Assembly (NCBI RefSeq): GCF_001074565.1
Contig: NZ_JUQX01000066.1
Span: forward strand, 1 to 64,000
Source of the DNA: Streptococcus pseudopneumoniae
GTDB taxonomy: Bacteria; Bacillota; Bacilli; Lactobacillales; Streptococcaceae
Direction of reading: 5' to 3'
DNA: 64,000 nt
This document shows, piece after piece, positions 28,042-36,767 of the stretch. Under the pieces are notes generated by a model, which was given only the letters and a program-made list of their open reading frames with translations, was not told the origin of the DNA and searched no databases. The translations under genes were made by a program, and so were the position numbers. Each line of letters starts with the position of its first letter. The first letter of the stretch is position 1.

Positions 28042-29199
28042 CTAGAAGAGTTCTTTATAAAGAGCAATGGTCTCTTCTAAAGTCGGCATGAATGGATTGC
28101 CTGGCGCACAAGCATCGATCAAAGCATTTTTAGAAAGATAGTCAAAGTCAAAGTCAAAGTCTTTTTCTTGGATACCAAGTTCAGTGAGTTTCTTCGGAAT
28201 TCCTACTGTTTCAGACAGTTTCTCAATTTCAGCAATAGCATAGTCAGCGCATTCCTGGTCTGTTTTCCCTTCAATATGGAGTCCCAAAGCTTTGGCTACA
28301 TTGCGGAAAGCTTCTGGCACGCGTTTAGCATTTTCACGTTCAACAACTGGAAGAAGCATGGCACAGCAGACGCCATGTGGTAAATTATACACTGCACCGA
28401 GTTGGTGAGCCATTGAGTGAACGTAGCCCAAACCAGCGTTGTTAAAACTCATACCACCGAGGAAGATGGCATTAACCATCGCCTCACGCGCTTCAATATC
28501 TTGACCATTTGCCACAGCACGAGGAAGATACTCTTTGATGAGTTCAATCGCTCCGATAGAGAGTTTCTTAGTTACATCATAAGCACCCGGTGTGACCAAG
28601 GCTTCGACAGCGTGAGTAAGAGCATCCATACCTGTTGCTGCTGTGAGCGCTTGCGGTTTTGATACCATAAGTTCTGGATCATTGACAGAGATCAGGGCAA
28701 GGCTGTTCTTGTCAACCATTACCATCTTGACCTTGCGTTCTTCATCAGTAATGACATAGTTGATGGTGATTTCTGCTGAAGTTCCAGCTGTTGTATTGAC
28801 CGCAACCACTGGTAATCCTTTTTTAGCAGACTTGTGGAGACCTTCGTAGTCCTGTGGTTTGCCACCATTTGTAGCAATGATAGAGATACAACTAGCCGCA
28901 TCCTGAGGAGATCCTCCTCCAAGACTGATAATGAAGTCACAACCATGCTCTTTCAAAGCAGTAACTCCATCTGTGACGTTCTTGCAAGTCGGATTTGGCT
29001 CCACATCGCTAAAAATCACATATTCAATCCCTTCAGCATCTAATGGTTTTAGGACCTTAGGTAAAATATCACTTCCCTCGATGAACTTGTCTGTCACCAA
29101 AAGAGCCTTTTTATACCCCAGTTCCTTGATATACGGACCTACTTCATTTACAACGCCTTTACCAATAAGGTTAACTGCCGGAACGTAAAATGTAGCCAT
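28042..29199 (-). CDS. Iron-containing alcohol dehydrogenase (propanediol oxidoreductase-like)
   Basis: 385 aa. SLGGGSPQDAA is the NAD-binding loop, and the iron ligands are Asp (TGMDALTHAVEA) and three His in HSMAHQLG...NLPHG. It is type III alcohol dehydrogenase, probably reducing an aldehyde with NADH in anaerobic metabolism. It has its own promoter and cre-like operator (29245-29292), and a terminator separates it from the five-gene operon. It is a single gene unit. Confidence 0.92.
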   Translation of the reverse strand: MATFYVPAVNLIGKGVVNEVGPYIKELGYKKALLVTDKFIEGSDILPKVLKPLDAEGIEYVIFSDVEPNPTCKNVTDGVTALKEHGCDFIISLGGGSPQDAASCISIIATNGGKPQDYEGLHKSAKKGLPVVAVNTTAGTSAEITINYVITDEERKVKMVMVDKNSLALISVNDPELMVSKPQALTAATGMDALTHAVEALVTPGAYDVTKKLSIGAIELIKEYLPRAVANGQDIEAREAMVNAIFLGGMSFNNAGLGYVHSMAHQLGAVYNLPHGVCCAMLLPVVERENAKRVPEAFRNVAKALGLHIEGKTDQECADYAIAEIEKLSETVGIPKKLTELGIQEKDFDFDFDYLSKNALIDACAPGNPFMPTLEETIALYKELF

Positions 29200-29244
29200 A
29201 TGTTTTTCCTCCTGCGCCTTTGCGCTATTTGATTATTTACCTTA

Positions 29245-29292
29245 AGTATATGACCTTATCCTTCATTTTACAAATATTTATAAGCGCTTTAA
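29245..29292 (-). promoter_or_regulatory. Promoter and cre-like site of the alcohol dehydrogenase gene
   Basis: -10 TATACT (29245-29250), 17-nt spacer, -35 TTGTAA (29268-29273). Just upstream, at 29279-29292, TTAAAGCGCTTATA matches 11 of 14 positions of the CcpA half-site palindrome TGAAAGCGCTTTCA. CcpA-mediated carbon control is therefore likely. Confidence 0.7.
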
Positions 29293-29332
29293 GTAAAAAA
29301 ACGGTAAAGAACCACTGGTCACGTTTTTAAAC

Positions 29333-29376
29333 AAAAAAGCTCCAAAAAGATGGATTTCATCTCATTGGAACTTTTA
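29333..29376 (-). terminator. Terminator of the 151-aa lipoprotein gene
   Basis: AAAAGTTCCAA / TTGGAGCTTTT stem with one wobble and an inner GATG/CATC stem, followed by TTTTTTG on the minus strand. Confidence 0.85.
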
Positions 29377-29384
29377 CTGAATGA

Positions 29385-29840
29385 TTATTGCTTAGTTAAT
29401 ACCACTCGGTCAGATGGCTCTCGGTCCATATCATCGATAATCAATTGATTACCATTAACCGTGTAAATTTTGACATCATCACCGATAATGACACGTTGAT
29501 TTTCTGGCTCAAAGCTAACTTGCTTGATTTCCTTATCTCCATCTGGTTCGACCTCAGTCCATCTACCACTTTTACCTGTTACAACTAGAGTGATCTGGTC
29601 ATTCTCATCTTTTCCAGTATAGGTACCATCGATGTTCGTAAGTTGAGCTACAGTAGTGTCCTGACTTGAGGACGCCTGTGGTTGGCTGGCACTTGTAGCA
29701 GCACTAGAAGATGACTCTTGTTGAGTAGAGGTTTGTTGAGCAGATTGCTGGGTAGGTGCTTGTGTCTTAGATCCACAAGCTGCTAAAAGACTAAGAATTG
29801 CTAAAGAAGCAATAGAAAGTGTGAATGTTTTCGTTTTCAT
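29385..29840 (-). CDS. Putative lipoprotein
   Basis: 151 aa. The signal peptide MKTKTFTLSIASLAILSLLAAC ends in lipobox LLAAC with Cys22. A Ser/Thr/Gln-rich linker (about 23-70) leads to a beta-rich domain of about 80 residues (IDGTYTGKDENDQITLVVTGKSG). Exported and anchored at the outer face of the membrane. Its function is unknown. It is a single gene between folC and the accessory block, with its own terminator. Confidence 0.85.
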   Translation of the reverse strand: MKTKTFTLSIASLAILSLLAACGSKTQAPTQQSAQQTSTQQESSSSAATSASQPQASSSQDTTVAQLTNIDGTYTGKDENDQITLVVTGKSGRWTEVEPDGDKEIKQVSFEPENQRVIIGDDVKIYTVNGNQLIIDDMDREPSDRVVLTKQ

Positions 29841-29927
29841 AGCGACTTCCTTTCTTTTGTGCTAATGTATTTCTGAAATCGTTTTCGAGTTTTCCTATCC
29901 CCAGTATAGCAACTTAAGTCTAGAAGG

Positions 29928-31178
29928 TCAACTAATCTCATGATTTCCCACCAAACCCGCTCGTACTTCCGAGATAAAATAGAGAGAGCCCGTCACGAAA
30001 AGCAAGTCCTGATTGTTGGCATTTTCTTCAAATTTGCTGATAAAATCACGATAAGAGTCAACCAGTTTATAACCAGAAACATCGCTTTCTTCTAGAGATC
30101 CTTGGTAGTCAAAGCCTGTTACCTTAAGTTCCACCTGAGGCAACTGCTCTGTTAGATAGGCTAACATCCCTTGGTAATCCTTGCGTTTAAGGGCGCCAAA
30201 AAGGACATGAACCTGGTATCCTTGCTGGATTTTTTCCTGAATAAATTCGACCAGACGAGTTAAGGCTGGAAGATTGTGAGCTCCATCTAGGTAAATCTGC
30301 GGGCGAATCCGTTCTAATCGACCTGCCCAGTGTGTCTCCTTCAAAGCCTGTCTGACAAGCACTTCTTCGACCCTTTCACCTCTTGATGCCATAAACAGAA
30401 GAAAAGTTTGTAAAGCCAAGGCGGCATTTTCTTGCTGATAAACACCTTCCAAACTGATTTCAAGTTGTGAAAAACTCGCTAGGCTACTTGAAAAATCCCC
30501 AGCTTTCAAAGCGAAGTCTCGTCCAGCTTGATAAAGGTCTACGTCTAACTCTCTTGCTCTTTTTTGACAGACAAGCTCAGCTTCTGGAGCGAGCTTAGTA
30601 ATGACCGCCTTCCTGCCAGCCTTGAAAATACCAGCTTTCTGCTCGGCTATTTCCTCCAGACTATCGCCCAAGGTCTCCTGATGATCTAGACCAATCGAAG
30701 CAATAACTGCAATCTCGCCTGTTACGACATTAGTGGTGTCAAGCAAACCACCAATCCCCACCTCTAGCAGGACTAGATCCACTCCCTGCTCTTTAAAGTA
30801 AAGCAAAGCAATCAGGGTCAACAACTCAAAGAAAGACAATTGATCATGTGTTTCTAAGAGAGTTTTTTCCATCTCCTTGACTTGGTTAGCCATACGGACA
30901 AAGTCTTCATCTGCGATTGGTTGTCCATTGATACAGATTCGATCATGGATACTGATGATATGAGGAGAGGTAAAGGTGCCAACTTTTTTTCCATGAGCTA
31001 CAAACAACTCCCTCATAAAGGCAATAGTTGACCCTTTACCGTTAGTCCCTGTTACGTGGATAATCGGATAAGTCTTCTCAGGATTCCCCAGCAAATCCAC
31101 AGCTCGCTGCATTCGTCCAAGACCAGATCTAAAGTTTAAACCAATCCGACTATGAAGCCATTCTTCTACTTCAAACAT
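29928..31178 (-). CDS. folC: Folylpolyglutamate/dihydrofolate synthase
   Basis: 416 aa. TGTNGKGSTIAFMREL is the P-loop, FTSPHIISIHDRI the conserved substrate block and YLDGAHNLPALTRLV the C-terminal signature. It adds glutamate to folates (and perhaps makes dihydrofolate). Mur-ligase fold, cytoplasmic. Its GC/codon use resembles neighbours. Confidence 0.96.
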   Translation of the reverse strand: MFEVEEWLHSRIGLNFRSGLGRMQRAVDLLGNPEKTYPIIHVTGTNGKGSTIAFMRELFVAHGKKVGTFTSPHIISIHDRICINGQPIADEDFVRMANQVKEMEKTLLETHDQLSFFELLTLIALLYFKEQGVDLVLLEVGIGGLLDTTNVVTGEIAVIASIGLDHQETLGDSLEEIAEQKAGIFKAGRKAVITKLAPEAELVCQKRARELDVDLYQAGRDFALKAGDFSSSLASFSQLEISLEGVYQQENAALALQTFLLFMASRGERVEEVLVRQALKETHWAGRLERIRPQIYLDGAHNLPALTRLVEFIQEKIQQGYQVHVLFGALKRKDYQGMLAYLTEQLPQVELKVTGFDYQGSLEESDVSGYKLVDSYRDFISKFEENANNQDLLFVTGSLYFISEVRAGLVGNHEIS

Positions 31179-31241
31179 ACATATCTCCTTAACAAAAGTC
31201 CAATCAACTACCGCATCAAAGTATGATTACAAATAAAAAGC

Positions 31242-31267
31242 GAGGTCGGGACTAAAATCCCGACCTC
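31242..31267 (-). terminator. Terminator of the ireB-ruvX-DUF1292 operon
   Basis: Perfect 10-bp stem GAGGTCGGGA / TCCCGACCTC with T-rich sequence (GCTTTTTATTTG) after it on the minus strand. About 370 nt of tandem repeats separate it from the DUF1292 stop. Confidence 0.85.
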
Positions 31268-31311
31268 TTACCTGGTTAGCTAATCACTAGCTACTATGAA
31301 TTTCAACGTGA

Positions 31312-31640
31312 GCTAAAAACGTCCACCGAACGTTCCTGCGTTTTCTTATTTCTAGAAGCAGGGCTGATACAGTCTTCCAGACTTACCAGTTCTCTCTTTT
31401 TTAAAGGAACTGGGGTAAAAATATCCACTGGATGTTCCAACTCTTCCAATTTCTAGGAGTTGGGGTGATACAGTCTCCCAGACTTACCAGTTCTCTCCTA
31501 TTTAAAGGAACTGGGGTAAAAACGTTCCCCGAACGTTCCTGCGTTTCTAATTTCTGGCGCAGGGCTAAAAACATCCACTGGAAGTTCCAACTCTTCTAAT
31601 TTTCAGGAGTTGGGCTAAAAACGTTCCCCGAACGTTTTTA
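31312..31640 (-). repeat. Tandem hairpin repeat array (about 6.5 units of ~50 nt)
   Basis: Units start at about 31312, 31364, 31415, 31465, 31516, 31565 and 31615 (partial). Each begins with TRATACAG or CTAAAAACG/ATCC-like sequence forming a small stem (AACGTTC/GAACGTT, AGTCT/AGACT or ATCCA/TGGAT) and then a larger stem (CCAGTTC/GAACTGG, CAACTC/GAGTTG or CTGCG/CGCAG). Three unit types alternate (1,2,3,2,1,3,1). The array fills the 3' untranslated region between the DUF1292 stop and the operon terminator. It does not match BOX, RUP or CRISPR form. Confidence 0.75.
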
Positions 31641-31943
31641 CTCCTCCATAAAGCTGTTGAAGACTTCTTCAATCATGTTCCATTCGTCTTCTGAATCCTC
31701 TGGAATTGGTTGCAATTCGCCTTCTGTTCCATCTTCATTTTCAGTGAATGAGTAGGCTTGGATTTCAACTTGCCCGTCTTCGTCTTCTTCTGCGTTGACT
31801 GGTACAAGCAGAACATAGTTCTTACCAAATTCTTCTTTTCCATCAATGGTCAAAAGGATTTCAAACAAGGTTTCATTTCCTTGTTCATCAACAAGTGTAA
31901 TCAATTCACGTTCTTCGTGATCGTGGTTGTGATCGTGTGACAT
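31638..31943 (-). CDS. DUF1292 family protein
   Basis: 101 aa, very acidic. It starts [21 protein letters not shown] (His-rich tip), then a beta-rich core [18 protein letters not shown] ... YVLLVPVN. This is the DUF1292 family, commonly found after ireB and ruvX in Firmicutes. Its function is not known. The stop overlaps the last unit of the tandem repeat array. It lies 15 nt after ruvX. Confidence 0.9.
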   Translation of the reverse strand: MSHDHNHDHEERELITLVDEQGNETLFEILLTIDGKEEFGKNYVLLVPVNAEEDEDGQVEIQAYSFTENEDGTEGELQPIPEDSEDEWNMIEEVFNSFMEE

Positions 31944-31958
31944 AGTTTCTCCTCTGTC

Positions 31959-32378
31959 TTAAAATTTTCTATCTAAATAATTTTGCAAAATCAGCTGAGC
32001 AGCCAACTTATCAATAACTTTCTTGCGTTTGTTGCGACTGATATCTGCTTGTTCAATCAACATACGTTCCGCAGCGACAGTCGTCAGACGCTCATCTTGA
32101 TAGTCTACTGGTAAACCAAAAAGTTCCTCTAATTTTGCCCCGTAGGCTTGACTAGCTTCTACCCGCGGTCCACTGGTATTGTTCATGTTTTTAGGCAGAC
32201 CAACTACAAAGCGTTCCACCGAATAGGTGTCAACCAATTCCTTGATACGGTCAAAACCAAACTGGCCCTGATCCTCATTAATCTGGATGATTTCAAGTCC
32301 TTGAGCAGTGAAGCCTAGGGGATCGCTAATGGCAACACCCACTGTTTTTGAACCAACGTCCAATCCCATAATTCTCAT
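31959..32378 (-). CDS. ruvX: Putative pre-16S rRNA nuclease / Holliday junction resolvase-like YqgF
   Basis: 139 aa. RNase H-like fold with [19 protein letters not shown] (catalytic Asp) and [15 protein letters not shown]. The family member RuvX/YqgF processes pre-16S rRNA ends in E. coli. It lies between ireB (3 nt) and the DUF1292 gene (15 nt), as in many Firmicutes. Confidence 0.93.
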   Translation of the reverse strand: MRIMGLDVGSKTVGVAISDPLGFTAQGLEIIQINEDQGQFGFDRIKELVDTYSVERFVVGLPKNMNNTSGPRVEASQAYGAKLEELFGLPVDYQDERLTTVAAERMLIEQADISRNKRKKVIDKLAAQLILQNYLDRKF

Positions 32379-32381
32379 AGA

Positions 32382-32648
32382 TTATAGATCGACTCCTTGT
32401 CCTTTAAGGTAGTAGCGTACCAATTCTTCAACAATTTCATCACGCTCATACTTACGGATTTGATTTCGTGCATTGTTATAACGAGGAACGTAGGCAGGGT
32501 CACCACTCAATACATAACCGACGATCTGGTTAATCGGATTGTAGCCCTTGTCATTCAAAGAAGCATAAACATCTGTCAATGTTTCGCTAATTTCTTTCTT
32601 ATTGGAATCATCCAATTTAAACCGTACAGTTTCTTCAGTAAATCCCAT
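32382..32648 (-). CDS. ireB: IreB family regulatory phosphoprotein
   Basis: 88 aa, start [20 protein letters not shown], with AGDP-like [34 protein letters not shown]. In Enterococcus it is a substrate of the PASTA kinase IreK and controls cephalosporin resistance. In streptococci the kinase is StkP. It is the first gene of the three-gene operon with its own promoter. Confidence 0.92.
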
Positions 32649-32678
32649 TCTAACACCCTCTTTCCTTAGAATATTACT

Positions 32679-32707
32679 ATTATAGCATATTTCCTTACGT
32701 TCTACAA
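32679..32707 (-). promoter_or_regulatory. Promoter of the ireB operon
   Basis: Extended -10 TGCTATAAT (hexamer 32679-32684), 17-nt spacer and -35 TTGTAG (32702-32707). Confidence 0.75.
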
Positions 32708-32735
32708 ATAAATCAGTTTGTTTATTTGGATTTTC

Positions 32736-33305
32736 TTACTGTTCTACCGCCCCATTTGCCACTCTGTCAGCAATATACTGGCTAGGTTCGTTTTTTAAGA
32801 GATTTTCAAGACCAATATTTTTTAAATATTCTATTTGAGATGCCTTTTTGACATCCAGCACTTGAAAATCATAAGTCGTTGTGGTCTGGATTTCTGTCTC
32901 GCTGAGTAGCTTGGTTTCCAGTGTAAATCCTGCTAGTTTGCGAGCCTCTTGGATGGTCTCATCCTTTTCTTCTGCTTCTAGAAGCGCTTTTTGCGTTTCC
33001 TCTAGGCCATTTTCAGAGATAAAGGTCTTGAGTTCATCCCCGACAGGTCGTTTTTGCTGGATGGTCAAGGTCAAAAATTGATTGCCTTTATAGGTAATGG
33101 TCTGAATCTGCTGCGTTCCATTTTCCGACTTTGGCATCAGCAAGGTCTTGGTGACCACCGTATTTTTTTCGGCATTATCCAAAACAGGAAGGTTGGATTG
33201 GAGAGGTTCAGACTCCGATGTTGTAGGAGAGGTCGCCTCCTTTTTTTGCCCACACCCAGCAAGTAAAAAGAAGACGGCCAAACTAGCAATTAGTAACTTT
33301 TTCAT
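32736..33305 (-). CDS. Lipoprotein, possibly DUF1307/YehR-like
   Basis: 189 aa with a signal peptide ending in lipobox LLAGC (Cys19, then GQKKE). After a Ser/Thr-rich linker the domain QTITYKGNQFLTLTIQQKR ... and LETKLLSETEIQTTTTYDFQ recalls DUF1307 lipoproteins. That match is by loose resemblance. Attached to the outer face of the membrane. It is monocistronic, between ireB and spx. Confidence 0.7.
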   Translation of the reverse strand: MKKLLIASLAVFFLLAGCGQKKEATSPTTSESEPLQSNLPVLDNAEKNTVVTKTLLMPKSENGTQQIQTITYKGNQFLTLTIQQKRPVGDELKTFISENGLEETQKALLEAEEKDETIQEARKLAGFTLETKLLSETEIQTTTTYDFQVLDVKKASQIEYLKNIGLENLLKNEPSQYIADRVANGAVEQ

Positions 33306-33334
33306 AATTCCTCACATGATTTTAAAACAAAAGA

Positions 33335-33370
33335 GCAAACAAGGCCAGGAGTCACTCCCAGCCTTGATGT
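33335..33370 (-). terminator. Terminator of spx
   Basis: Stem AAGGCTGGGAG / CTCCTGGCCTT (two wobbles) at 33341-33365, then a T-rich stretch (TTTGCTCTTTTG). It starts a few bases after the spx stop. Confidence 0.75.
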
Positions 33371-33371
33371 T

Positions 33372-33770
33372 TTATAGAGCTGCACGTAGACGTGCTTCTG
33401 CATTTTCTACATTACGGACAGAGCGTGGCAAGAAGGCACGGATATCATCTTCTTTATAGCCGACTTGCAGGCGCTTCTCATCAACGAGAATCGGACTCTT
33501 TAAGATCCGTGGTGTTTCCATGATTAAGTTGAGCACTTCATTGACACTCAAATCCTCGATGTCAACTCCAAGTGCCTTAGCGTAGCGGTTTTTTGACGAA
33601 ACGATACTGGCAATTCCATTATCTGTTTTCATGAGAATATCTAATAACTCTTCTCTTGTAATTCCTTCTTTACCGAGATTTTGTTCTTTATAACTTAACT
33701 GGTGGGCATTGAGCCAGGTTTTCGCTTTTTTACAGCTAGTACAACTTGAGACTGTATAAATTTTGATCAT
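33372..33770 (-). CDS. spx: Spx family transcriptional regulator
   Basis: 132 aa. The redox switch Cys10-x2-Cys13 (SSCTSCKKA) and RPxx-like ILKSPILVDEKRLQVGY are typical of Spx/ArsC-fold proteins that bind the RNA polymerase alpha C-terminal domain. Streptococci usually have two paralogs (SpxA1 and SpxA2). Which this is cannot be told from sequence alone. The promoter has TGGTATAAT (hexamer 33812-33817). It lies downstream of mgtA but is separately promoted. Confidence 0.92.
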   Translation of the reverse strand: MIKIYTVSSCTSCKKAKTWLNAHQLSYKEQNLGKEGITREELLDILMKTDNGIASIVSSKNRYAKALGVDIEDLSVNEVLNLIMETPRILKSPILVDEKRLQVGYKEDDIRAFLPRSVRNVENAEARLRAAL

Positions 33771-33904
33771 GTACCTACCCCTTTCGCTACATGTTACTAT
33801 CAGTTTAGTCTATTATACCATAAAAAGCATCCGACTTGCGACCTATTTTTAAAAAAATTTAACTTTTTTCGCGATTTTCGTACTTTTTTCTTGACAAAAT
33901 CAAT

Positions 33905-36565
33905 TTATAACCAACTTTTAAATTTTTTGATATACAATCGTTTTACAACTGTAACACTTATCATATAGAGAACGATAATCAAAAGCAAAAAGAGGAAATA
34001 AATTGGTTCCAAAGGGGTTAAATGAAGCAGGCTAGCAATTGAAGAGTAGGGAAGGAAGGTCACAAAACTAGCTGCTAGCAAGGTTGTTCCAAGAACAAAC
34101 CATGATGGACGACTTTGTAAGAAAGGAAGTTTTGCTGAACGAAGCATATGGATAACCATGGTTTGGGACCACATGGATTCAATGAACCAACCTGTCTGGA
34201 ACAAGATGATAAAGCCCGTTGCAGACTCTGCTCCGTGAGCATAGGCTTGACCTGTCGCCATTGGGACAATGACAAAATAGAGCAAGATAAAGGTCAAAAT
34301 ATCAAAGGCAGAAGAAATCGGACCCATCCAAATCATAAAGCGAGTAATAGACTTAGCCTCCCACTTATGGGGATGTTTTAAAAAGTCTTCATCCACATTA
34401 TCAAATGGCAAGGCAATGCAAGAAAGATCATAGACTAGGTTCAACACAATCAAGTGAATCGGAGCCATAGGAAGGAAAGGTAAAAAGATACCAGACACTA
34501 AAAGAGAGAAAATGTTCCCGAAATTAGAGCTGACCGTCATCTTGATATATTTGGTCATATTAGCGTAGACCTTACGCCCTTCAACCAGCCCTTTTTCAAG
34601 CACCATCAAATCCTTATCTAGCAAAATGACATCAGCCGTTTCTTTGGCAATATCTACTGCTGTATCAACAGAAATCCCCACATCTGCGACTTTCATCGAA
34701 GGGGCATCATTGATCCCATCTCCCATATAGCCGACACAATGTCCATTAGATTTGATTTGTAAAATGATTCGTGCTTTTTGATCCGGAGAGAGTTTGGCAA
34801 AGACAGTCACCTTCTCAATTGCTTGGGCCAACTCTTCGTCCGTCATGGCGTCAATATCAGAACCCAACAAGATTTGATCAACGTCTAGACCAACTTTTTC
34901 GCAAACTGCTTGGGTTACCTTCTCATTGTCTCCCGTCAAGATCTTTGTTTGAACACCGTGTTCTAACAAAGCTTGGATAGCAGGTGCTGCTGATGGTTTT
35001 GGTGGATCTAGAAAGGCAAGATATCCGGTTAGAATCATCTCTTTTTCATCTTCAACTGAGTAAGCAAAACCTTCTTTTAGACCTGTTTTATAAGCGACTC
35101 CCAAGACTCGCAATCCCTGTTGATTGAGTTGGTCCACTTCTTTTAAGATTTCCACTCGGATATCATCCGTCAGAGGACTAATCTGACCTTGATATTCCAC
35201 ATGGGTTGAGATCGCAAGCATTTCCTCTAGGGCACCCTTGGTTACCAAACTAACAACTTCGTTCTCATCCTTGACGATGACACTCATCCGTCTGCGTTCA
35301 AAATCAAAGGGTAATTCATCTATTTTTTGGAAGCTAGTATCCAAATTTTGTAGAATAGCGTGTTCTTTAGCTTCTTTTTCAGTTCTACTGATAATGGCAC
35401 GGTCCATCAAGTTTTTCAAACCGGTTTGAAAATAGGAATTGAGGTAGGCCCGTCTCAACACAGACAAATCCAAATCTCCATGTATATCCAAAGGATATTC
35501 CAAGACAATTTCGTCTTGGGTAAGGGTTCCGGTTTTATCCGTGCACAGGATATCAATAGCACCTAGGTCCTGTATGGCATTGAGTTTTTTGATGACGACT
35601 TTTTCCTTGGCCATGATAATGGAGCCTTTTGCTAAACTGGCAGTGATGATCATAGGAAGCATCTCAGGTGTGAGCCCGACACCCACACTCAGTGCAAACA
35701 CACCTGCTTCCAACCAATCCCCATCTGTCAAGCCATTGGAGAGAAACACGATGGGAACCATGACTAACATCAAACGGATCAAGAGCCAAGAGATACTGTT
35801 CATCTCCCGCTCAAAAGAGGTTGGTTCGTCATAGGTATTGAGGGTTTGCTCGATTTCTCCCATCATGGTGTCATCACCGACCGCTAGAATCAAAGCCTTG
35901 GCACTTCCTGATATCACATTGGTTCCCATAAAAGCGAGTGCTTCTGCTTCTAGTAGACTATCAAAGTTTGACTGACTCATTTTTGACAAGGCCAGTTTTT
36001 CAACCGAATCACTTTCACCTGTCAAACCAGATTGTTGAACAAAGAAATCACGTGATTCAATTAAAAGGAGGTCTGCTGGAATCATATCCCCAGCACTCAA
36101 TTTGACCATATCTCCAACGACCAAATCTTCAATTGCCACCTCTAAACTCTGGCCTTCGCGAATAACTGTGGCTGTGTTCACAATCATTTTTGATAGATTG
36201 GTCGCAGCCTTGTCACTCCGCAGTTCTTGGACAAAGCGAATGCCACCAGAGATTAGAACGAGAACGACGATGATGATAGAGGTCGTCGGATCTTCTTGCC
36301 CAGGCTTCGCCAACCAGACGTTGGTCACCATGGAGATCATAGCGATGACCAGGAGGATGATTGTAAATGGATTGATAATAGATTCGTAAATTTTTTTGAG
36401 GATACTGTCTTCCTGACCCTTGGTGATGGTGTTTTCACCATATAAATCACGATTCTTTTCTATCTGTTCCTCAGTTAAGCCTGTTAGACTTGTCTTGTAA
36501 AAAGATAGAGTTTCGTTTAAAGGTGTATTAATAGCTGCTGCTAATCTTTCTTTTGTAGTTTTCAT
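33905..36565 (-). CDS. mgtA: Magnesium-importing P-type ATPase (P3B)
   Basis: 886 aa. It has the phosphorylation motif CTDKTGTLT, the TGES-type actuator loop (SGLTGESDSVEK), hinge MGDGINDAPSM and about ten membrane segments, the last cluster 680-880. The length and order fit MgtA/MgtB magnesium importers rather than calcium pumps. Import of Mg2+ across the plasma membrane is driven by ATP. Regulation is by the M-box aptamer and a probable leader peptide upstream. corA, another Mg2+ transporter, is 4 kb away. Confidence 0.93.
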   Translation of the reverse strand: MKTTKERLAAAINTPLNETLSFYKTSLTGLTEEQIEKNRDLYGENTITKGQEDSILKKIYESIINPFTIILLVIAMISMVTNVWLAKPGQEDPTTSIIIVVLVLISGGIRFVQELRSDKAATNLSKMIVNTATVIREGQSLEVAIEDLVVGDMVKLSAGDMIPADLLLIESRDFFVQQSGLTGESDSVEKLALSKMSQSNFDSLLEAEALAFMGTNVISGSAKALILAVGDDTMMGEIEQTLNTYDEPTSFEREMNSISWLLIRLMLVMVPIVFLSNGLTDGDWLEAGVFALSVGVGLTPEMLPMIITASLAKGSIIMAKEKVVIKKLNAIQDLGAIDILCTDKTGTLTQDEIVLEYPLDIHGDLDLSVLRRAYLNSYFQTGLKNLMDRAIISRTEKEAKEHAILQNLDTSFQKIDELPFDFERRRMSVIVKDENEVVSLVTKGALEEMLAISTHVEYQGQISPLTDDIRVEILKEVDQLNQQGLRVLGVAYKTGLKEGFAYSVEDEKEMILTGYLAFLDPPKPSAAPAIQALLEHGVQTKILTGDNEKVTQAVCEKVGLDVDQILLGSDIDAMTDEELAQAIEKVTVFAKLSPDQKARIILQIKSNGHCVGYMGDGINDAPSMKVADVGISVDTAVDIAKETADVILLDKDLMVLEKGLVEGRKVYANMTKYIKMTVSSNFGNIFSLLVSGIFLPFLPMAPIHLIVLNLVYDLSCIALPFDNVDEDFLKHPHKWEAKSITRFMIWMGPISSAFDILTFILLYFVIVPMATGQAYAHGAESATGFIILFQTGWFIESMWSQTMVIHMLRSAKLPFLQSRPSWFVLGTTLLAASFVTFLPYSSIASLLHLTPLEPIYFLFLLLIIVLYMISVTVVKRLYIKKFKSWL

Positions 36566-36618
36566 TGGTTTCTCCTATCTGTATGAATGATGTGTTTCAT
36601 ACACAGAGACCAATCACT
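36566..36618 (-). promoter_or_regulatory. Predicted Shine-Dalgarno-sequestering stem of mgtA
   Basis: Just after the leader stop, ATTGGTCTC can pair with GAGAAACCAAT, which contains the mgtA Shine-Dalgarno (GGAGA) and bases up to the start codon. The 8-bp hairpin TGTATGAA/TTCATACA lies inside. An alternative pairing of GATTGG...CTGTGT with CACAGCCAATC inside the leader ORF would prevent it. These stems were read by eye. Confidence 0.5.
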
Positions 36619-36690
36619 TTATAAGGGCAGAACGACACAAATCAGCGATTGGCTGTGTATGTGCGGTTCTGGGTGGTCGTCAATTTGCAT
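36619..36690 (-). CDS. Candidate mgtA leader peptide
   Basis: A 23-codon ORF: ATG at 36688-36690, TAA at 36619-36621, with GGAAAGGAG 7 nt before the ATG. Peptide start MQIDDHPEPHIHS, then SLICVVLPL at the end. The consecutive acidic DD and alternating Pro-Glu-Pro motif is of the kind (as in E. coli MgtL, EPDPTP) that destabilises ribosomes at low Mg2+. It lies between the M-box terminator and mgtA. Coding is inferred from the ribosome-binding site, motif and place. No other homology evidence is available. Confidence 0.6.
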   Translation of the reverse strand: MQIDDHPEPHIHSQSLICVVLPL

Positions 36691-36723
36691 CGTCTGTCTC
36701 CTTTCCCTGTTCTAAAACAGTAG

Positions 36724-36752
36724 AAAATCCTGCCATAAAATGGCAGGATTAA
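36724..36752 (-). terminator. M-box expression-platform terminator
   Basis: AATCCTGCCAT / ATGGCAGGATT stem (11 bp, tight TTT loop) then TTTCTACTGTTTT, downstream of the aptamer and upstream of the leader ORF. The U-tract is interrupted, so termination may be partial. Confidence 0.75.
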
Positions 36753-36767
36753 AAAACTAATTATCTG

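Noticed and set aside
31312-31640. CRISPR array
   Set aside because: Units are diverging hairpins with no constant repeat and unique spacers, and no cas genes are nearby.
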